Origin: Ktedonobacterales bacterium
Lineage (GTDB): Bacteria; Chloroflexota; Ktedonobacteria; Ktedonobacterales; DATBGS01
Reading direction: 5' to 3'
NCBI GenBank assembly: GCA_036557285.1
Contig: DATBHW010000060.1
Span: forward strand, 1-64,000
DNA: 64,000 nucleotides
Shown here in pieces: positions 44,403 to 53,307 of this stretch (its first letter is position 1; every line of letters begins with the position of its first letter). A program made the position numbers and the translations under genes. The notes beneath the pieces were generated by a model, which did not search any database, was not told the DNA's origin, and saw only the letters and a list, made by a program, of their open reading frames with translations.

Positions 44403-44780
44403 ATGGAGACACTTGACGCCTATCCCACATCCTATATTCTGGATGCCGATAATCAGCGCCTCATCCTCACCTGGAGCGACGGCCACGAATCGCTCCATCC
44501 CTATGAGCTGCTGCGTCGCAATTGCCCCTGCGCTCTGTGCGCTGGTGAGGGCAATATTCCCGGCCAGATGACGCCTCATACTCATCTTTCCAGCGTTGAA
44601 ACCGATCTGTACGACCTCAAGCCAGTTGGACGCTACGGGCTTTCGCCTGTTTGGGGCGACGGCCACCATACTGGCATCTACACCTACGAGAAACTGCGCG
44701 CCGAATGCCAATGCGACGACTGCCGAGCCAGCACACAGAATCAGCGCCAGAAATACCCCTATCAGGAGCAGTCTCATTAG
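44403..44780 (+). CDS. DUF971 protein (gamma-butyrobetaine hydroxylase-like N-terminal domain)
   Basis: The 125-residue protein contains LTWSDGHESLHPYELLRRNCPCALC and LSPVWGDGHHTGIYTYEKLRAECQCDDC, the repeated W.DGH...Y..LR..C.C..C signature of the DUF971 family. The paired cysteines suggest a metal site. Free-standing members occur widely and some are linked to Fe-S cluster handling; the function here is unknown. It lies upstream of the T-box-thrS unit. Confidence 0.85.
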   Translation: METLDAYPTSYILDADNQRLILTWSDGHESLHPYELLRRNCPCALCAGEGNIPGQMTPHTHLSSVETDLYDLKPVGRYGLSPVWGDGHHTGIYTYEKLRAECQCDDCRASTQNQRQKYPYQEQSH

Positions 44781-44866
44781 AAACGCCGCTAGCATCCTGT
44801 TCTTCCGGCAATGGCTTTTCATTCCAACATATGATATACTGATAATACACTGAGCATTTCTTATGG

Positions 44867-45188
44867 CAATGCGCGGGACGAGTATCCACTCTTCAGCCAA
44901 CAGAGAGAGGCGGCCACCGGCTGAAAGCCGCCTTCTGGAATGATGGTGGAGAAAACCACCTGCGCGCCTGGCCCTCAAATCGCTTCGCGCGAGAGTATGG
45001 CGCCACGGCTGGCCTCCGTTACCCGGCCTACAGAGCGTCTCTGTCTCCTCTGACCGCCGATGCTGCGAGGCATTGCGGCTCATTTTGCATGCTGGCATGC
45101 GCGTAGGAGCAGGTGACAAACTGGGTGGAACCACGTGAGGTTATCAACCCCTTTCGTCCCAGAGTGGATGAAAGGGGTTTTTGTTTTT
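44867..45188 (+). ncRNA. T-box riboswitch, threonine-specific, upstream of thrS
   Basis: The leader contains the T-box sequence GGGTGGAACCACGTG (45123-45137), where TGGA can pair with a tRNA ending UCCA. Stem I is formed by GCGCGGG (44871-44877) with CCTGCGC (44959-44965), and TCCAC with GTGGA (44945-44949). The specifier loop on the 3' side places codon ACC (threonine) at 44955-44957, followed by A. A terminator hairpin AACCCCTTTC/GAAAGGGGTT (45146-45155 with 45170-45179) plus TTTGTTTTT ends the element. Uncharged tRNA-Thr would stabilise the antiterminator and let thrS be transcribed. Confidence 0.88.
45146..45188 (+). terminator. T-box-controlled terminator before thrS
   Basis: A perfect 10-bp stem AACCCCTTTC/GAAAGGGGTT with a 14-base loop and a T-rich tail is the regulated terminator of the T-box leader. 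Confidence 0.9.
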
Positions 45189-45337
45189 GGCAAGGTTCAG
45201 TTTTTTCTTCGTTCGTTTTAAGGAGGTGCAATCAAGACCACCACCATAAGCGAGCCAGACGCTCGCAAACCACCATCATATTCTGACCGTTGTCATCAAA
45301 AGCGAGGGCCACCAAACAAAAGAGAGGATTATCGATC

Positions 45338-47155
45338 ATGCCAGCCGAAGTTGAACAGGAACTCAACGCATCAGTCGCCTACACGCCCCTCCAACGGATG
45401 CGCCATTCCGCTGCCCATGTGATGGCGGAAGCCGTCCAGAGTATCTTTCCCGACGCCAGGTTTGCTATCGGCCCGGCCATCGAGGACGGCTTCTATTACG
45501 ACATGGAGCTTCCGCGCGCGCTCACGCCCGACGATATGCCAGAGATCGAGCGGCGGATCGCCGCTAGCATCGCCCAGAACCACCCGTTCGTGCAGAGCAA
45601 GTGGCCGCGTGAAAAGGCGCTCGAATACTTCAAAGCGCACGATCAGCCGTACAAAGTCGAGATCATCGAAAACCTACCAGATGCCGAAGTGGGCATCTAC
45701 CAGCAAGGACCATTTCTGGACCTCTGCCGGGGACCGCATGTAGAAAGCACGGGACAAATCGGCCCTTTCAAGCTGATGCGCGTGGCCGGGGCCTACTGGC
45801 GGGGCGACGAACACCGTCCCATGCTCCAGCGTCTCTATGGAACGGCCTGGTTCACGCAAGCAGAACTCGATCACTACCTCTGGCAGCTTGAAGAGGCCAA
45901 AAAGCGCGATCACCGCAAGCTGGGCCGCGAACTCGCGCTCTTCACGTTTAGCGAAGACGTCGGCCCCGGTATCCCGCTCTTCCTGCCAAAAGGTGAGATA
46001 CTGCGCCATCTGATGGAGGACTTTGTCCGCGAGGTGCAGACGAAGCACGGCTATCAACATGTCTGGACATCTCACCTGGGCCGGGTCAAGCTCTACAAAA
46101 CGTCGCGGCATTGGTATTCGTTCAAGGATGATAACTTTCCGGTCATGCGAGGCGAGCAAGAGCAAACGGAGGATGAGGGCTATCTGCTGAAGCCCATGAA
46201 TTGTCCGCACCATATCATGCTCTATAAGTCACAGATGCACTCCTACCGGGAACTGCCCATCCGCTACGCCGAGTTTGCCACGCTCTATCGTTACGAGAAG
46301 GCAGGCACGTTGACGGGCCTGGCGCGGGTGCGTAGTCTGACGCAGGACGACTGCCACATCTTCTGTACACCAGAGCAGGTGCATGAAGAGTTTGGGCGGG
46401 CATTGGAAATATCTATGGAGGTTCTGCGCACGTATGGGTTAGATAAAGACTTCACGCTGCGCCTCTCACTGCACGATCCTAATGTGAAGGATTACTATAT
46501 CGGCAGCGAAGAGGTCTGGCAGAAGGCAGAGGCCGATCTGGCTGCCGTGCTGGATGCCAGAGGACTCAAGTACACGCCAGCCCTGGGTGAGGCTGCCTTC
46601 TACGGCCCCAAGATGGATCTGCTTATTCGTGATGCCCTGGGCCGCGAATGGCAGTGTTCCACAATTCAGCTTGATTTCAACCAGCCCAACAACTTTGAAC
46701 TGGAATATATTGGCGAGGATGGACAAGAGCATCGGCCCGTCATGCTCCACCATGCTGTGACAGGCGCAACAGAGCGCTTCCTGGCGGTACTGATCGAGCA
46801 TTTTGCGGGCAACTTCCCAGTCTGGCTCTCGCCAGTGCAGGCGATGATCATTCCTATCGCTGATCGCCATCTCGCCTACGCTGAGGAGGTGGCTGGCAAA
46901 CTACGCTCTGCCGAACTGCGGGTTGAGGTGGACAGCCGAGGTGAGCGCATGAACGCCAAAGTCCGCGACGCGCAGCTACAGAAAATCCCTTATATGCTGG
47001 TCGTGGGAGACCGCGAAGCGGCTGATGGGGCCGTCTCGCTGCGTCTGCGCAGCAACGAGAACCTGGGCGCTGTTCCCCTAGGAGAGTTCATCGAGGAAGC
47101 TGGCAAGCTCAAACGCGAGCGCAGCCGCGACCTCTGGCCCGGTAAAAGCGAATGA
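45338..47155 (+). CDS. thrS: Threonyl-tRNA synthetase lacking the TGS domain
   Basis: The 605-residue class II synthetase charges tRNA-Thr. It opens almost directly in the editing domain with HSAAHVMAEAV, and CRGPH follows. The catalytic core carries RVRSLTQDDCHIFC (motif 2 region) and later motif 3, then the anticodon-binding domain to the end. The N-terminal TGS domain of about 60 residues is absent. Start at 45338 (MPAEVEQ), behind AGAGAGGATT; an ATG at 45290 has no site. The T-box leader controls it. Confidence 0.95.
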   Translation: MPAEVEQELNASVAYTPLQRMRHSAAHVMAEAVQSIFPDARFAIGPAIEDGFYYDMELPRALTPDDMPEIERRIAASIAQNHPFVQSKWPREKALEYFKAHDQPYKVEIIENLPDAEVGIYQQGPFLDLCRGPHVESTGQIGPFKLMRVAGAYWRGDEHRPMLQRLYGTAWFTQAELDHYLWQLEEAKKRDHRKLGRELALFTFSEDVGPGIPLFLPKGEILRHLMEDFVREVQTKHGYQHVWTSHLGRVKLYKTSRHWYSFKDDNFPVMRGEQEQTEDEGYLLKPMNCPHHIMLYKSQMHSYRELPIRYAEFATLYRYEKAGTLTGLARVRSLTQDDCHIFCTPEQVHEEFGRALEISMEVLRTYGLDKDFTLRLSLHDPNVKDYYIGSEEVWQKAEADLAAVLDARGLKYTPALGEAAFYGPKMDLLIRDALGREWQCSTIQLDFNQPNNFELEYIGEDGQEHRPVMLHHAVTGATERFLAVLIEHFAGNFPVWLSPVQAMIIPIADRHLAYAEEVAGKLRSAELRVEVDSRGERMNAKVRDAQLQKIPYMLVVGDREAADGAVSLRLRSNENLGAVPLGEFIEEAGKLKRERSRDLWPGKSE

Positions 47156-47317
47156 GCGCGCTTCATCCGGCCTGAAAGCCTGCGCCGCCGCCAACCGCGC
47201 TAAAGATTCACCAGAGACAGGGGCGCTGCCTGAACAAAGCGGGCAGCGTCGCCAACTCTGGCCTCTAACTTGCTATCAGGTACGCCTGCTTCACTGCCTG
47301 GCGTCAGCTACCGCCTC

Positions 47318-47346
47318 TTGTCTTTGTACCGATCATGTGTTACACT
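47318..47346 (+). promoter_or_regulatory. Putative promoter for infC
   Basis: TTGTCT (47318-47323), a 17-base spacer, then TACACT (47341-47346), each four of six to consensus, about 100 bases before the infC ATT start. No terminator was identified with confidence between thrS and infC, so infC may also be read from thrS. Confidence 0.4.
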
Positions 47347-47443
47347 GCTATCTGTAAGAATGGATGTATTTCCATGTACAGATGGGCTTGTATGGTGCAC
47401 CGATCAACGATTAGTTTAACTACAAAGGAAGGCAGGTTCGCCT

Positions 47444-48073
47444 ATTAACAGAGATTTTCGGGGGAGTGACCGGTTCGACCGAGGAGATCGGAACGACCGA
47501 CGCGAGGTACGCATCAATGGGCGCATTCGTGCGCGCGAGGTTCGGCTGATCGATGAAGACGGAACCATGATCGGCGTGATGCCGCTGTCCCAGGCGCAGG
47601 ACATGGCCCAGGAGCGTGAACTGGACCTGGTAGAAGTATCCCCAATGGCTGTTCCTCCCGTCTGTAAGCTTATGGATTACGGTCGGTTTAAGTACGAGCA
47701 GCGTAAGAAAGAGAACGAGGCGCGTAAACATCAGAAGGTCACAGAACTGCGTGAAATTCGGATGAAGCCGCGCACAGGCGAGCATGATGTACAGGTAAAA
47801 ACACGCAAGATTCAGGAGTTTCTGGCCGAAGGGGATAAAGTCAAGGTGAGCGTCACCTTTCGCGGGCGCGAAATGGCCCATCCCGAACTGGGACGCGTGC
47901 TTCTTGATTCTATTGCCAATGAATTGAAAGGCTCGGCAACCATCGAGCGATCCCCAATGATGGAGGGGAAGATGATGTCCATGATTGTTGCCCGCGCCCC
48001 TGGTTGGGAACCTCAGAAAAAAGCCGCCGCTACCTCCAGCCCCGCAGCTTCTCAGGCGAACGGGAATGCCTAA
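47444..48073 (+). CDS. infC: Translation initiation factor IF-3, ATT start codon
   Basis: The 209-residue protein has the IF-3 N-terminal domain (INGRIRAREVRLIDEDG..., LDLVEVSPMAVPPVCKLMDYGRFKYEQ) and C-terminal domain (KVTELREIRMKPRTGEHDVQVKTRKIQEFLAEGDKVKV). The frame extends upstream of the first ATG to an in-frame stop at 47417 with no ATG, GTG or TTG between. ATT at 47444 gives INRDFRG..., the usual start region, and AAAGGAAGG precedes it. IF-3 disfavours non-canonical starts, so an ATT start implies autocontrol, as known for E. coli infC. A 9-residue Gly/Asp/Arg-rich N-terminus and an Ala/Ser-rich tail flank the domains. rpmI and rplT do not follow. Confidence 0.95.
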   Translation: MNRDFRGSDRFDRGDRNDRREVRINGRIRAREVRLIDEDGTMIGVMPLSQAQDMAQERELDLVEVSPMAVPPVCKLMDYGRFKYEQRKKENEARKHQKVTELREIRMKPRTGEHDVQVKTRKIQEFLAEGDKVKVSVTFRGREMAHPELGRVLLDSIANELKGSATIERSPMMEGKMMSMIVARAPGWEPQKKAAATSSPAASQANGNA

Positions 48074-48108
48074 GTAGATTTCGCTATCTTGATTGCTGCA
48101 ACCAGCAA

Positions 48109-48161
48109 GCCAGTGCCTACATATCCGCCAGGTAAGTAGATGTGTGGGCACTGGCGTTTTT
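48109..48161 (+). terminator. Terminator after infC
   Basis: GCCAGTGCC (48109-48117) pairs with GGCACTGGC (48147-48155) and is followed by GTTTTTG. The 29-base loop is long but the T-run is clear. Confidence 0.75.
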
Positions 48162-48223
48162 GTCGTCCTGCCCACCTTCTTATCGCTCCAGTGGCTTATT
48201 CACCGCCTCGTCTTTCCAGCCTA

Positions 48224-48232
48224 TGCTATAAT
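48224..48232 (+). promoter_or_regulatory. Extended -10 promoter for the GAF-PAS-cyclase gene
   Basis: TGCTATAAT is a perfect extended -10 about 85 bases upstream of the ATG at 48316. A -35 match at the expected distance (CGCCTC) is poor, as is common with extended -10 promoters. Confidence 0.5.
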
Positions 48233-48315
48233 GGGCAGGAAGGAGAGAAAGAGCGGGTGTTGAAGCGCCTGACGCTCCATCAACAATACAAGCAGAGAGG
48301 CAGGTCAGGTCAGCG

Positions 48316-50352
48316 ATGCAGCGGGCTTCCCATTCGTCAGGACCACAAGACTCCCAGCAGACCCAACCTGGCCCTGCCGAGCCAGGCAGACCTGGCGCTC
48401 ATCAAGAGATTCCAGCCGATCAATCCTACTTCGGGGGTATTGGAGGGCTGCCAACCACCATTGTACAGGTAGGCCGCTCCGCCCAGGTCGCGCAGGCTGC
48501 GCAAACCGCCAAGGCCAAAGCACTCGATGATGTCAAATCAATCGCCAGTGCGCTCACTGCTATCTCCAACAGCCTGCATACCATCACCCACAAGTTAGAA
48601 CGCGCCGTTGAAGGAACCTATGCTTCTGATGCAGGCGACCCGCGCGTTCAATTACTCGCCGACACCCTGCATGTGGCCCGCGCAGGCGATCTCCGTCTGG
48701 CTCAGATCGGCGAACGTTTGCGCCAGCTTGACCACTCAGTCCAGAGTTCCCACAGCAGTATCGGCACGTTGCAGCGCGAGCGCGAGATGCTTGCCAGCCT
48801 CTATCATATCGCCCAGGTGCTCAACTCAACCCTGGAACTGGAGGGTGTCCTCAACCGGGTGATGGATAAAGTCATCGAAGTGGTAAAGGCTGATCGTGGC
48901 TTTTTGATGCTCCATAACAAAGCCAGTCACCGCCTTGAGTTTACTATTGCTCGTAATAAAGATGGCACATCCATCCCCCAGCACGAGTTCACCATCTCCC
49001 GCAAAGTCGTGGAGAAAGTCTGGAAAACGAAGGAACCAATCGTCACTGCCAACGCGCCGGAAGACCAGCGATTAAGCGGGCAGATGAGCATTGTCATGCA
49101 CGACATCCGCTCCATCCTGTGCGCACCACTGCAACTCCAGAACCACAGCCTGGGTATCGTCTATGTTGACAACCGCCAGCTCGCTAACCCGTACACCAAC
49201 GAACACCTTGATCTCCTCTCCGCCTGCTGCAATCAGGCCGCCATCGCCATTGACAATGCGCAGAAAGTACGCGAGATCACCGATTTCAAGAATCTGCTTG
49301 ATAATATCTTTCGCTCCATCGCCAGCGGCGTCATCACACTCGATACCAAGGGGCAGATTCAGCTCGTCAACCGCGCAGCCGAGCGTATCTTCATGCAAGA
49401 CGCGCTGGATGTGCTTGGTCAGCCCTACCAGCAGGTCTTTTCCACTCTAGGGCAGGGGAAAATCATCGAAGTGATTGAACGCGCCAGGGGCGAAGATAAC
49501 ACGGTGATGAACCGAGAGATCGACTGCGATCTCCCCAGTCGTGGCAAAGTGACGCTGAGCATCAATATCTCACCCTTGCACGACGAGCAAAACAATGGGC
49601 AGAGCCGCGAAGCGGTGGGGATGGTCATGGCCGTTGAAGACCTGACCGAAATGCGCACCTGGCGCGACGCCGCTACCAATATCAAACGCATTTTCCAGCG
49701 TTACGTTCACCCCTCGGTGGTCGAAGAATTGATGAGCAACCCCAAGGCGGTAGAACTCGGCGGCCAGACCAAAGAAGTCTCGATCCTCTTCGCCGATATT
49801 CGCGGCTACACTGCCCTGAGCGACGGACGGCGACCGGAAGAGGTCGTTGAGATGCTCAATGACTATCTGCAAATTCTGACCGAGGCGATCTGGCGGGAGC
49901 AAGGCACATTGACCATGTTTCAAGGCGACGCCATTATGGCGATCTTTAACGCGCCTTTGCCACAAGAGGATCATGCCATCCGGGCTGTACGCGCCGCGCT
50001 GGGGATGCGCAGGGCCATCGAAGAGCGCCAGCAGCAGCAAAACCCACTCCTCCCTGAAGTCAGGTATGGCATCAAAGTCCAGTATGGCATCGGAGTAAAC
50101 ACCGGCATGGCGACTATCGGCAACATCGGCTCACGCGAGCGTCTGCAAAACTATACGGCCATTGGCGATGCCGTCAACATCGCCGCTCGCCTCCAATCAA
50201 ACTCCGCCGACAACGAGATCATCATTCACCATACCACCTATGAGCAGGTGAGCAGTTACTTTGACTGCCTGCGGCTCGATCCTCTCCAGGTGAAAAACAA
50301 AAAAGAGCCGCTGATGGTCTACAAGGTGCGCGGCGTGAAGCCTGGGGCCTGA
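48316..50352 (+). CDS. GAF-PAS-class III adenylate/guanylate cyclase
   Basis: In the 678-residue protein, residues 1-150 are not recognised, a GAF domain occupies about 165-330 (LASLYHIAQVLNSTLELEGVLNR to the C-terminal strands), and a PAS domain is at about 335-440 (LLDNIFRSIASGVITLDTKGQIQLVN). The catalytic domain is about 470-665: FADIRGYTALSDGRRPEEVVEMLNDYL supplies the first metal Asp, GDAIMAIFNAP the second, and NTGMATIGNIGS the hinge. There is no transmembrane segment. Adenylate versus guanylate specificity cannot be set by eye. It ends convergently with the acetyltransferase gene. Confidence 0.92.
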   Translation: MQRASHSSGPQDSQQTQPGPAEPGRPGAHQEIPADQSYFGGIGGLPTTIVQVGRSAQVAQAAQTAKAKALDDVKSIASALTAISNSLHTITHKLERAVEGTYASDAGDPRVQLLADTLHVARAGDLRLAQIGERLRQLDHSVQSSHSSIGTLQREREMLASLYHIAQVLNSTLELEGVLNRVMDKVIEVVKADRGFLMLHNKASHRLEFTIARNKDGTSIPQHEFTISRKVVEKVWKTKEPIVTANAPEDQRLSGQMSIVMHDIRSILCAPLQLQNHSLGIVYVDNRQLANPYTNEHLDLLSACCNQAAIAIDNAQKVREITDFKNLLDNIFRSIASGVITLDTKGQIQLVNRAAERIFMQDALDVLGQPYQQVFSTLGQGKIIEVIERARGEDNTVMNREIDCDLPSRGKVTLSINISPLHDEQNNGQSREAVGMVMAVEDLTEMRTWRDAATNIKRIFQRYVHPSVVEELMSNPKAVELGGQTKEVSILFADIRGYTALSDGRRPEEVVEMLNDYLQILTEAIWREQGTLTMFQGDAIMAIFNAPLPQEDHAIRAVRAALGMRRAIEERQQQQNPLLPEVRYGIKVQYGIGVNTGMATIGNIGSRERLQNYTAIGDAVNIAARLQSNSADNEIIIHHTTYEQVSSYFDCLRLDPLQVKNKKEPLMVYKVRGVKPGA

Positions 50353-50386
50353 TACCAAATCCGTTTCGCGCTTGCGTTTGCGCTAT

Positions 50387-50409
50387 GCCTGGAATCGGCG
50401 CTCCAGGGC
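50387..50409. terminator. Weak hairpin between convergent genes
   Basis: GCCTGGA (50387-50393) and TCCAGGGC (50402-50409) form a stem of at least six bases, without a T-run, between the cyclase gene and the acetyltransferase gene. Confidence 0.3.
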
Positions 50410-50428
50410 CTGCCCCGCAAGCCAGCCA

Positions 50429-51301
50429 TCACCCCATGAGCGGGCGAGCCAGCACAAAGCCCTGGGGTGGCGCCAGATGGAAGCCAAACCACTCATATAA
50501 GCGATGCGCGTGGTGATTCTGCTCCTCGGTATTCAAGGCGATCTTCCAGACCCGCTCGCCCTGAAAAAACCGCACCGCCTCGGCCATCAGCCGCGCGCCA
50601 ATGCCCCGACTATTGAGTGAGGGATGCACAGCAATGCGCACCAGAAAGCCCATATTGCCATCAACCGTATTAAATTGATAGCCGATCACCCGGCCATCCT
50701 GCACAGCAACCACAAAGTAGGGATAGCTTTCCGCAATCTCCAGAAAACTGGCGGCATCGTAGCGCCAGTATTGGTCAAAGCAGGCGGCCTCTACCTGAAG
50801 CAGTTCGTTGAGATCGGCGCGAGCAAACGGGCGCACCACTACATCTTGATTTCCCTCGCTGGGAATGGAGAAGTCTTCTTTATCATACGAGCGCAGCGTC
50901 GTGAGCAGATGAAACTGCCGGGCCAGCAGCGAATCTTTTAGCCAGTCGGAATCCAGGTCGCCGCCGGTATAGTAAAGCGCCTCAGCGCCAGCCCTGCGGA
51001 CAGCGGCGCCATAGGCTGGCAGGAGCAGATCAAAGTAACGCTCAAAGCGATGCCCCTCGCTCCAGACCACCCCAAAGCCGCCAAGCCAGGCGGCAGGAGG
51101 GGCCAGGATAGTGGTCAGCAGGAATGCCTGGAGCGATGACCCGGAAAACGCCGCAACTCCTGGCCTATGCGCCAGCAGGCGCGGTAATTCCTCCTGCCCG
51201 AAGCGGCAATAGAGATACTCAGAAGTATCCAGTAACCGACGCACTGCCGGAAGATCACTCGAAGATAGCCCACGAACCGTCAGCGCGTGGTCCCGCAGCA
51301 T
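50429..51301 (-). CDS. GNAT-family acetyltransferase, duplicated fold
   Basis: The 290-residue protein has a weakly conserved N-terminal GNAT-like half and a C-terminal half with the CoA-binding motif A as RIAVHPSLNSRGIGARLMAEAVRFF and a typical NTEEQNHHAHRLYEWFGFH end. This tandem layout is seen in several bacterial acetyltransferases. The substrate is unknown. It is the last gene of a minus-strand run sucC, sucD, deacetylase and this gene, beginning 10 bases after the deacetylase stop, so it pairs with a histone-deacetylase-family protein in the same transcript. Confidence 0.85.
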   Translation of the reverse strand: MLRDHALTVRGLSSSDLPAVRRLLDTSEYLYCRFGQEELPRLLAHRPGVAAFSGSSLQAFLLTTILAPPAAWLGGFGVVWSEGHRFERYFDLLLPAYGAAVRRAGAEALYYTGGDLDSDWLKDSLLARQFHLLTTLRSYDKEDFSIPSEGNQDVVVRPFARADLNELLQVEAACFDQYWRYDAASFLEIAESYPYFVVAVQDGRVIGYQFNTVDGNMGFLVRIAVHPSLNSRGIGARLMAEAVRFFQGERVWKIALNTEEQNHHAHRLYEWFGFHLAPPQGFVLARPLMG

Positions 51302-51311
51302 ACCAGCCTCC

Positions 51312-52430
51312 TCACTCGTCCTGCGCTATCTGCTCTTGGGGATCCCATCCCAGCCGTACCTGGGGTTTGTTTGGCCGCCGACGGTAGCCCACCAGTTGGT
51401 GCAGATCGCGCAGCGCATCAACAATTGGGTCAGGGTTCCAGCGCGAGGCTTGCGGCGGCGCATCCCCCAGCGTATCTACCACCTCATCGCCTCCCAGCAA
51501 AACGTTAAAGCAAGAAGTTGCCGACTGCGCCAGCGCATCAATATCATAACCACCTTCCTGCACCAGCAGCAGCCGCCCATCGCAGTACTCCTCAGCAATC
51601 TCTTTAAGGTGTCGCGTAAGTGTCACAAAATCCACGTTGGCGAGGCGAAACTTGCCTAGCGGATCGCGCCAGTGAGCATCGAATCCGGCTGACACCAGCA
51701 GCAATTCAGGCTGGAACCGATCAGCCAGCGGGAAAAGTACCTGACGAAAGATAGCGTCAAAGACCGGCCAGTCCGTACCTGCGGGCAGCGGAATATTCAC
51801 GTTCGCGCCCAGCGCCTCGCCAGCGCCCATCTCATCCGAGCGTCCGGTGCCTGGATACCAGGGATATTGGTGTGTGGAGACATAAAGGACACGCGGGTCT
51901 TCGTAAAAAATCTCCTGAGTGCCATTGCCGTGATGCACATCATAATCAACAATCATCACTCGCTTGAGCCGATGATGGTTGAGCGCGTAGCGCGCCGCGA
52001 CAGCAACATTATTAAAGAGGCAGAAGCCCATCGCCCGATCTGGTGTCGCATGATGCCCCGGAGGCCGCACCAGCGCGTACCCGTTGCGCACACGACCATC
52101 CAGGATCGCGTCCAGCGCCACCAGCGGCGCTCCAGCCGCCACCAGCGCCACCTCATAGGAGTGAGCCGAGACATAGGTATCAGCATCCAGGCGTTTCCCT
52201 CCTGCCCGCGACGCTTCGGCAATAGAACGAATATGCTCGCGTGTATGCGCCGCCGCCAGTTCATCTTCGGTAGCCGGGCGAGGCGCCAGGCGCACCACAT
52301 CGGGGCGGTCCAGCCAGCGCAGGCGCTCAAGCTGAGCATACACAGCCTCCACCCGGCGCGGCGCCTCTACGTGCCGCGCCGGATTGTGGTGTTCCAGAAA
52401 GATCGGATCGTACACAAAACCTGTTGCCAT
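51312..52430 (-). CDS. Histone deacetylase-family (AcuC/AphA-like) deacetylase
   Basis: The 372-residue zinc hydrolase of the arginase-deacetylase fold has PPGHHATPDRAMGFCLFNNVAVAA (catalytic His pair), VDYDVHHGNGTQEIF (metal Asp/His) and VSAGFDAHWRDPLG, the usual landmarks. Members remove acetyl or other acyl groups from lysines or polyamines. The start at 52430 lies one base after the sucD stop. Coupling with succinyl-CoA ligase and an acetyltransferase is notable. An upstream ATG at 52571 would add an unrelated Arg-rich tail and overlap sucD. Confidence 0.92.
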   Translation of the reverse strand: MATGFVYDPIFLEHHNPARHVEAPRRVEAVYAQLERLRWLDRPDVVRLAPRPATEDELAAAHTREHIRSIAEASRAGGKRLDADTYVSAHSYEVALVAAGAPLVALDAILDGRVRNGYALVRPPGHHATPDRAMGFCLFNNVAVAARYALNHHRLKRVMIVDYDVHHGNGTQEIFYEDPRVLYVSTHQYPWYPGTGRSDEMGAGEALGANVNIPLPAGTDWPVFDAIFRQVLFPLADRFQPELLLVSAGFDAHWRDPLGKFRLANVDFVTLTRHLKEIAEEYCDGRLLLVQEGGYDIDALAQSATSCFNVLLGGDEVVDTLGDAPPQASRWNPDPIVDALRDLHQLVGYRRRPNKPQVRLGWDPQEQIAQDE

Positions 52431-52431
52431 C

Positions 52432-53307
52432 TCAGAGCTTCTTCCCTGCCGCCTGCCTGAGCAGATCAGGAATATCGAAAATGGTATCCGCCACCGGAAC
52501 CCCCGCTCCCTGAAGCGCCGCAACCTTGCCCTGAGCAGTGCCGGTGCTGCCAGAGATGATCGCGCCCGCATGCCCCATACGCTTACCTGGGGGGGCAGTG
52601 CGCCCGGAAATAAAGCCTACCACCGGCTTGCTCATCTCTTTGATGTACTCGGCGGCATCCTCTTCATCGCTGCCGCCGATCTCGCCACACATCACTACAG
52701 CATATGTCTGCTCATCATGCTCAAAGAGATGGAGGCAATCGGTAAAGGTCGAGCCGATGATCGGGTCGCCCCCAATGCCCACGCATGTTGACTGGCCGAT
52801 CCCTGCGGTTGTGAGCAGCGACACCACCTCATAGGTCAATGTGCCGGAACGCGAAATGAAGCCGACATGGCCCTCGCGGAAAATACTGTAAGGGATAATC
52901 CCAATCTTGCCAACGCCCGGCGTACAGAGTCCTGGGCAATTGGGACCAATCAGCCGCACCTGCTTTTCTTTGACAAAGCGCATGGCCCGCGCCATATCCA
53001 GCACCGGAATAGTCTCGGTAATACAGACGATCAGCCGGATGCCAGCGTCTGCGGCTTCCATAATGGCATCGGCAGCCCCAGCCGGAGGCACAAAGATGCA
53101 GCTTGCGTTGGCCCCGGTTTCCTTCTTCGCCTGAGCAACCGTATCAAAGACGGGTACGCCCTCCACTTCAGCGCCGCCCTTGCCTGGAGTCACGCCGCCG
53201 ACCAGGGTGGTTCCGGCAGCCAGCATATTTTTGGTATGAAACTGTCCTTCGCGCCCGGTAATGCCCTGAACGATCACACGCGAGGATTGATCGAGAAGAA
53301 TGCTCAT
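52432..53307 (-). CDS. sucD: Succinyl-CoA ligase subunit alpha
   Basis: The 291-residue alpha subunit starts [22 protein letters not shown] (CoA-binding region) and carries the phosphohistidine block [18 protein letters not shown] near residue 245. It catalyses succinyl-CoA to succinate with nucleotide formation in the citric acid cycle. It overlaps sucC by four bases. Confidence 0.97.
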   Translation of the reverse strand: MSILLDQSSRVIVQGITGREGQFHTKNMLAAGTTLVGGVTPGKGGAEVEGVPVFDTVAQAKKETGANASCIFVPPAGAADAIMEAADAGIRLIVCITETIPVLDMARAMRFVKEKQVRLIGPNCPGLCTPGVGKIGIIPYSIFREGHVGFISRSGTLTYEVVSLLTTAGIGQSTCVGIGGDPIIGSTFTDCLHLFEHDEQTYAVVMCGEIGGSDEEDAAEYIKEMSKPVVGFISGRTAPPGKRMGHAGAIISGSTGTAQGKVAALQGAGVPVADTIFDIPDLLRQAAGKKL

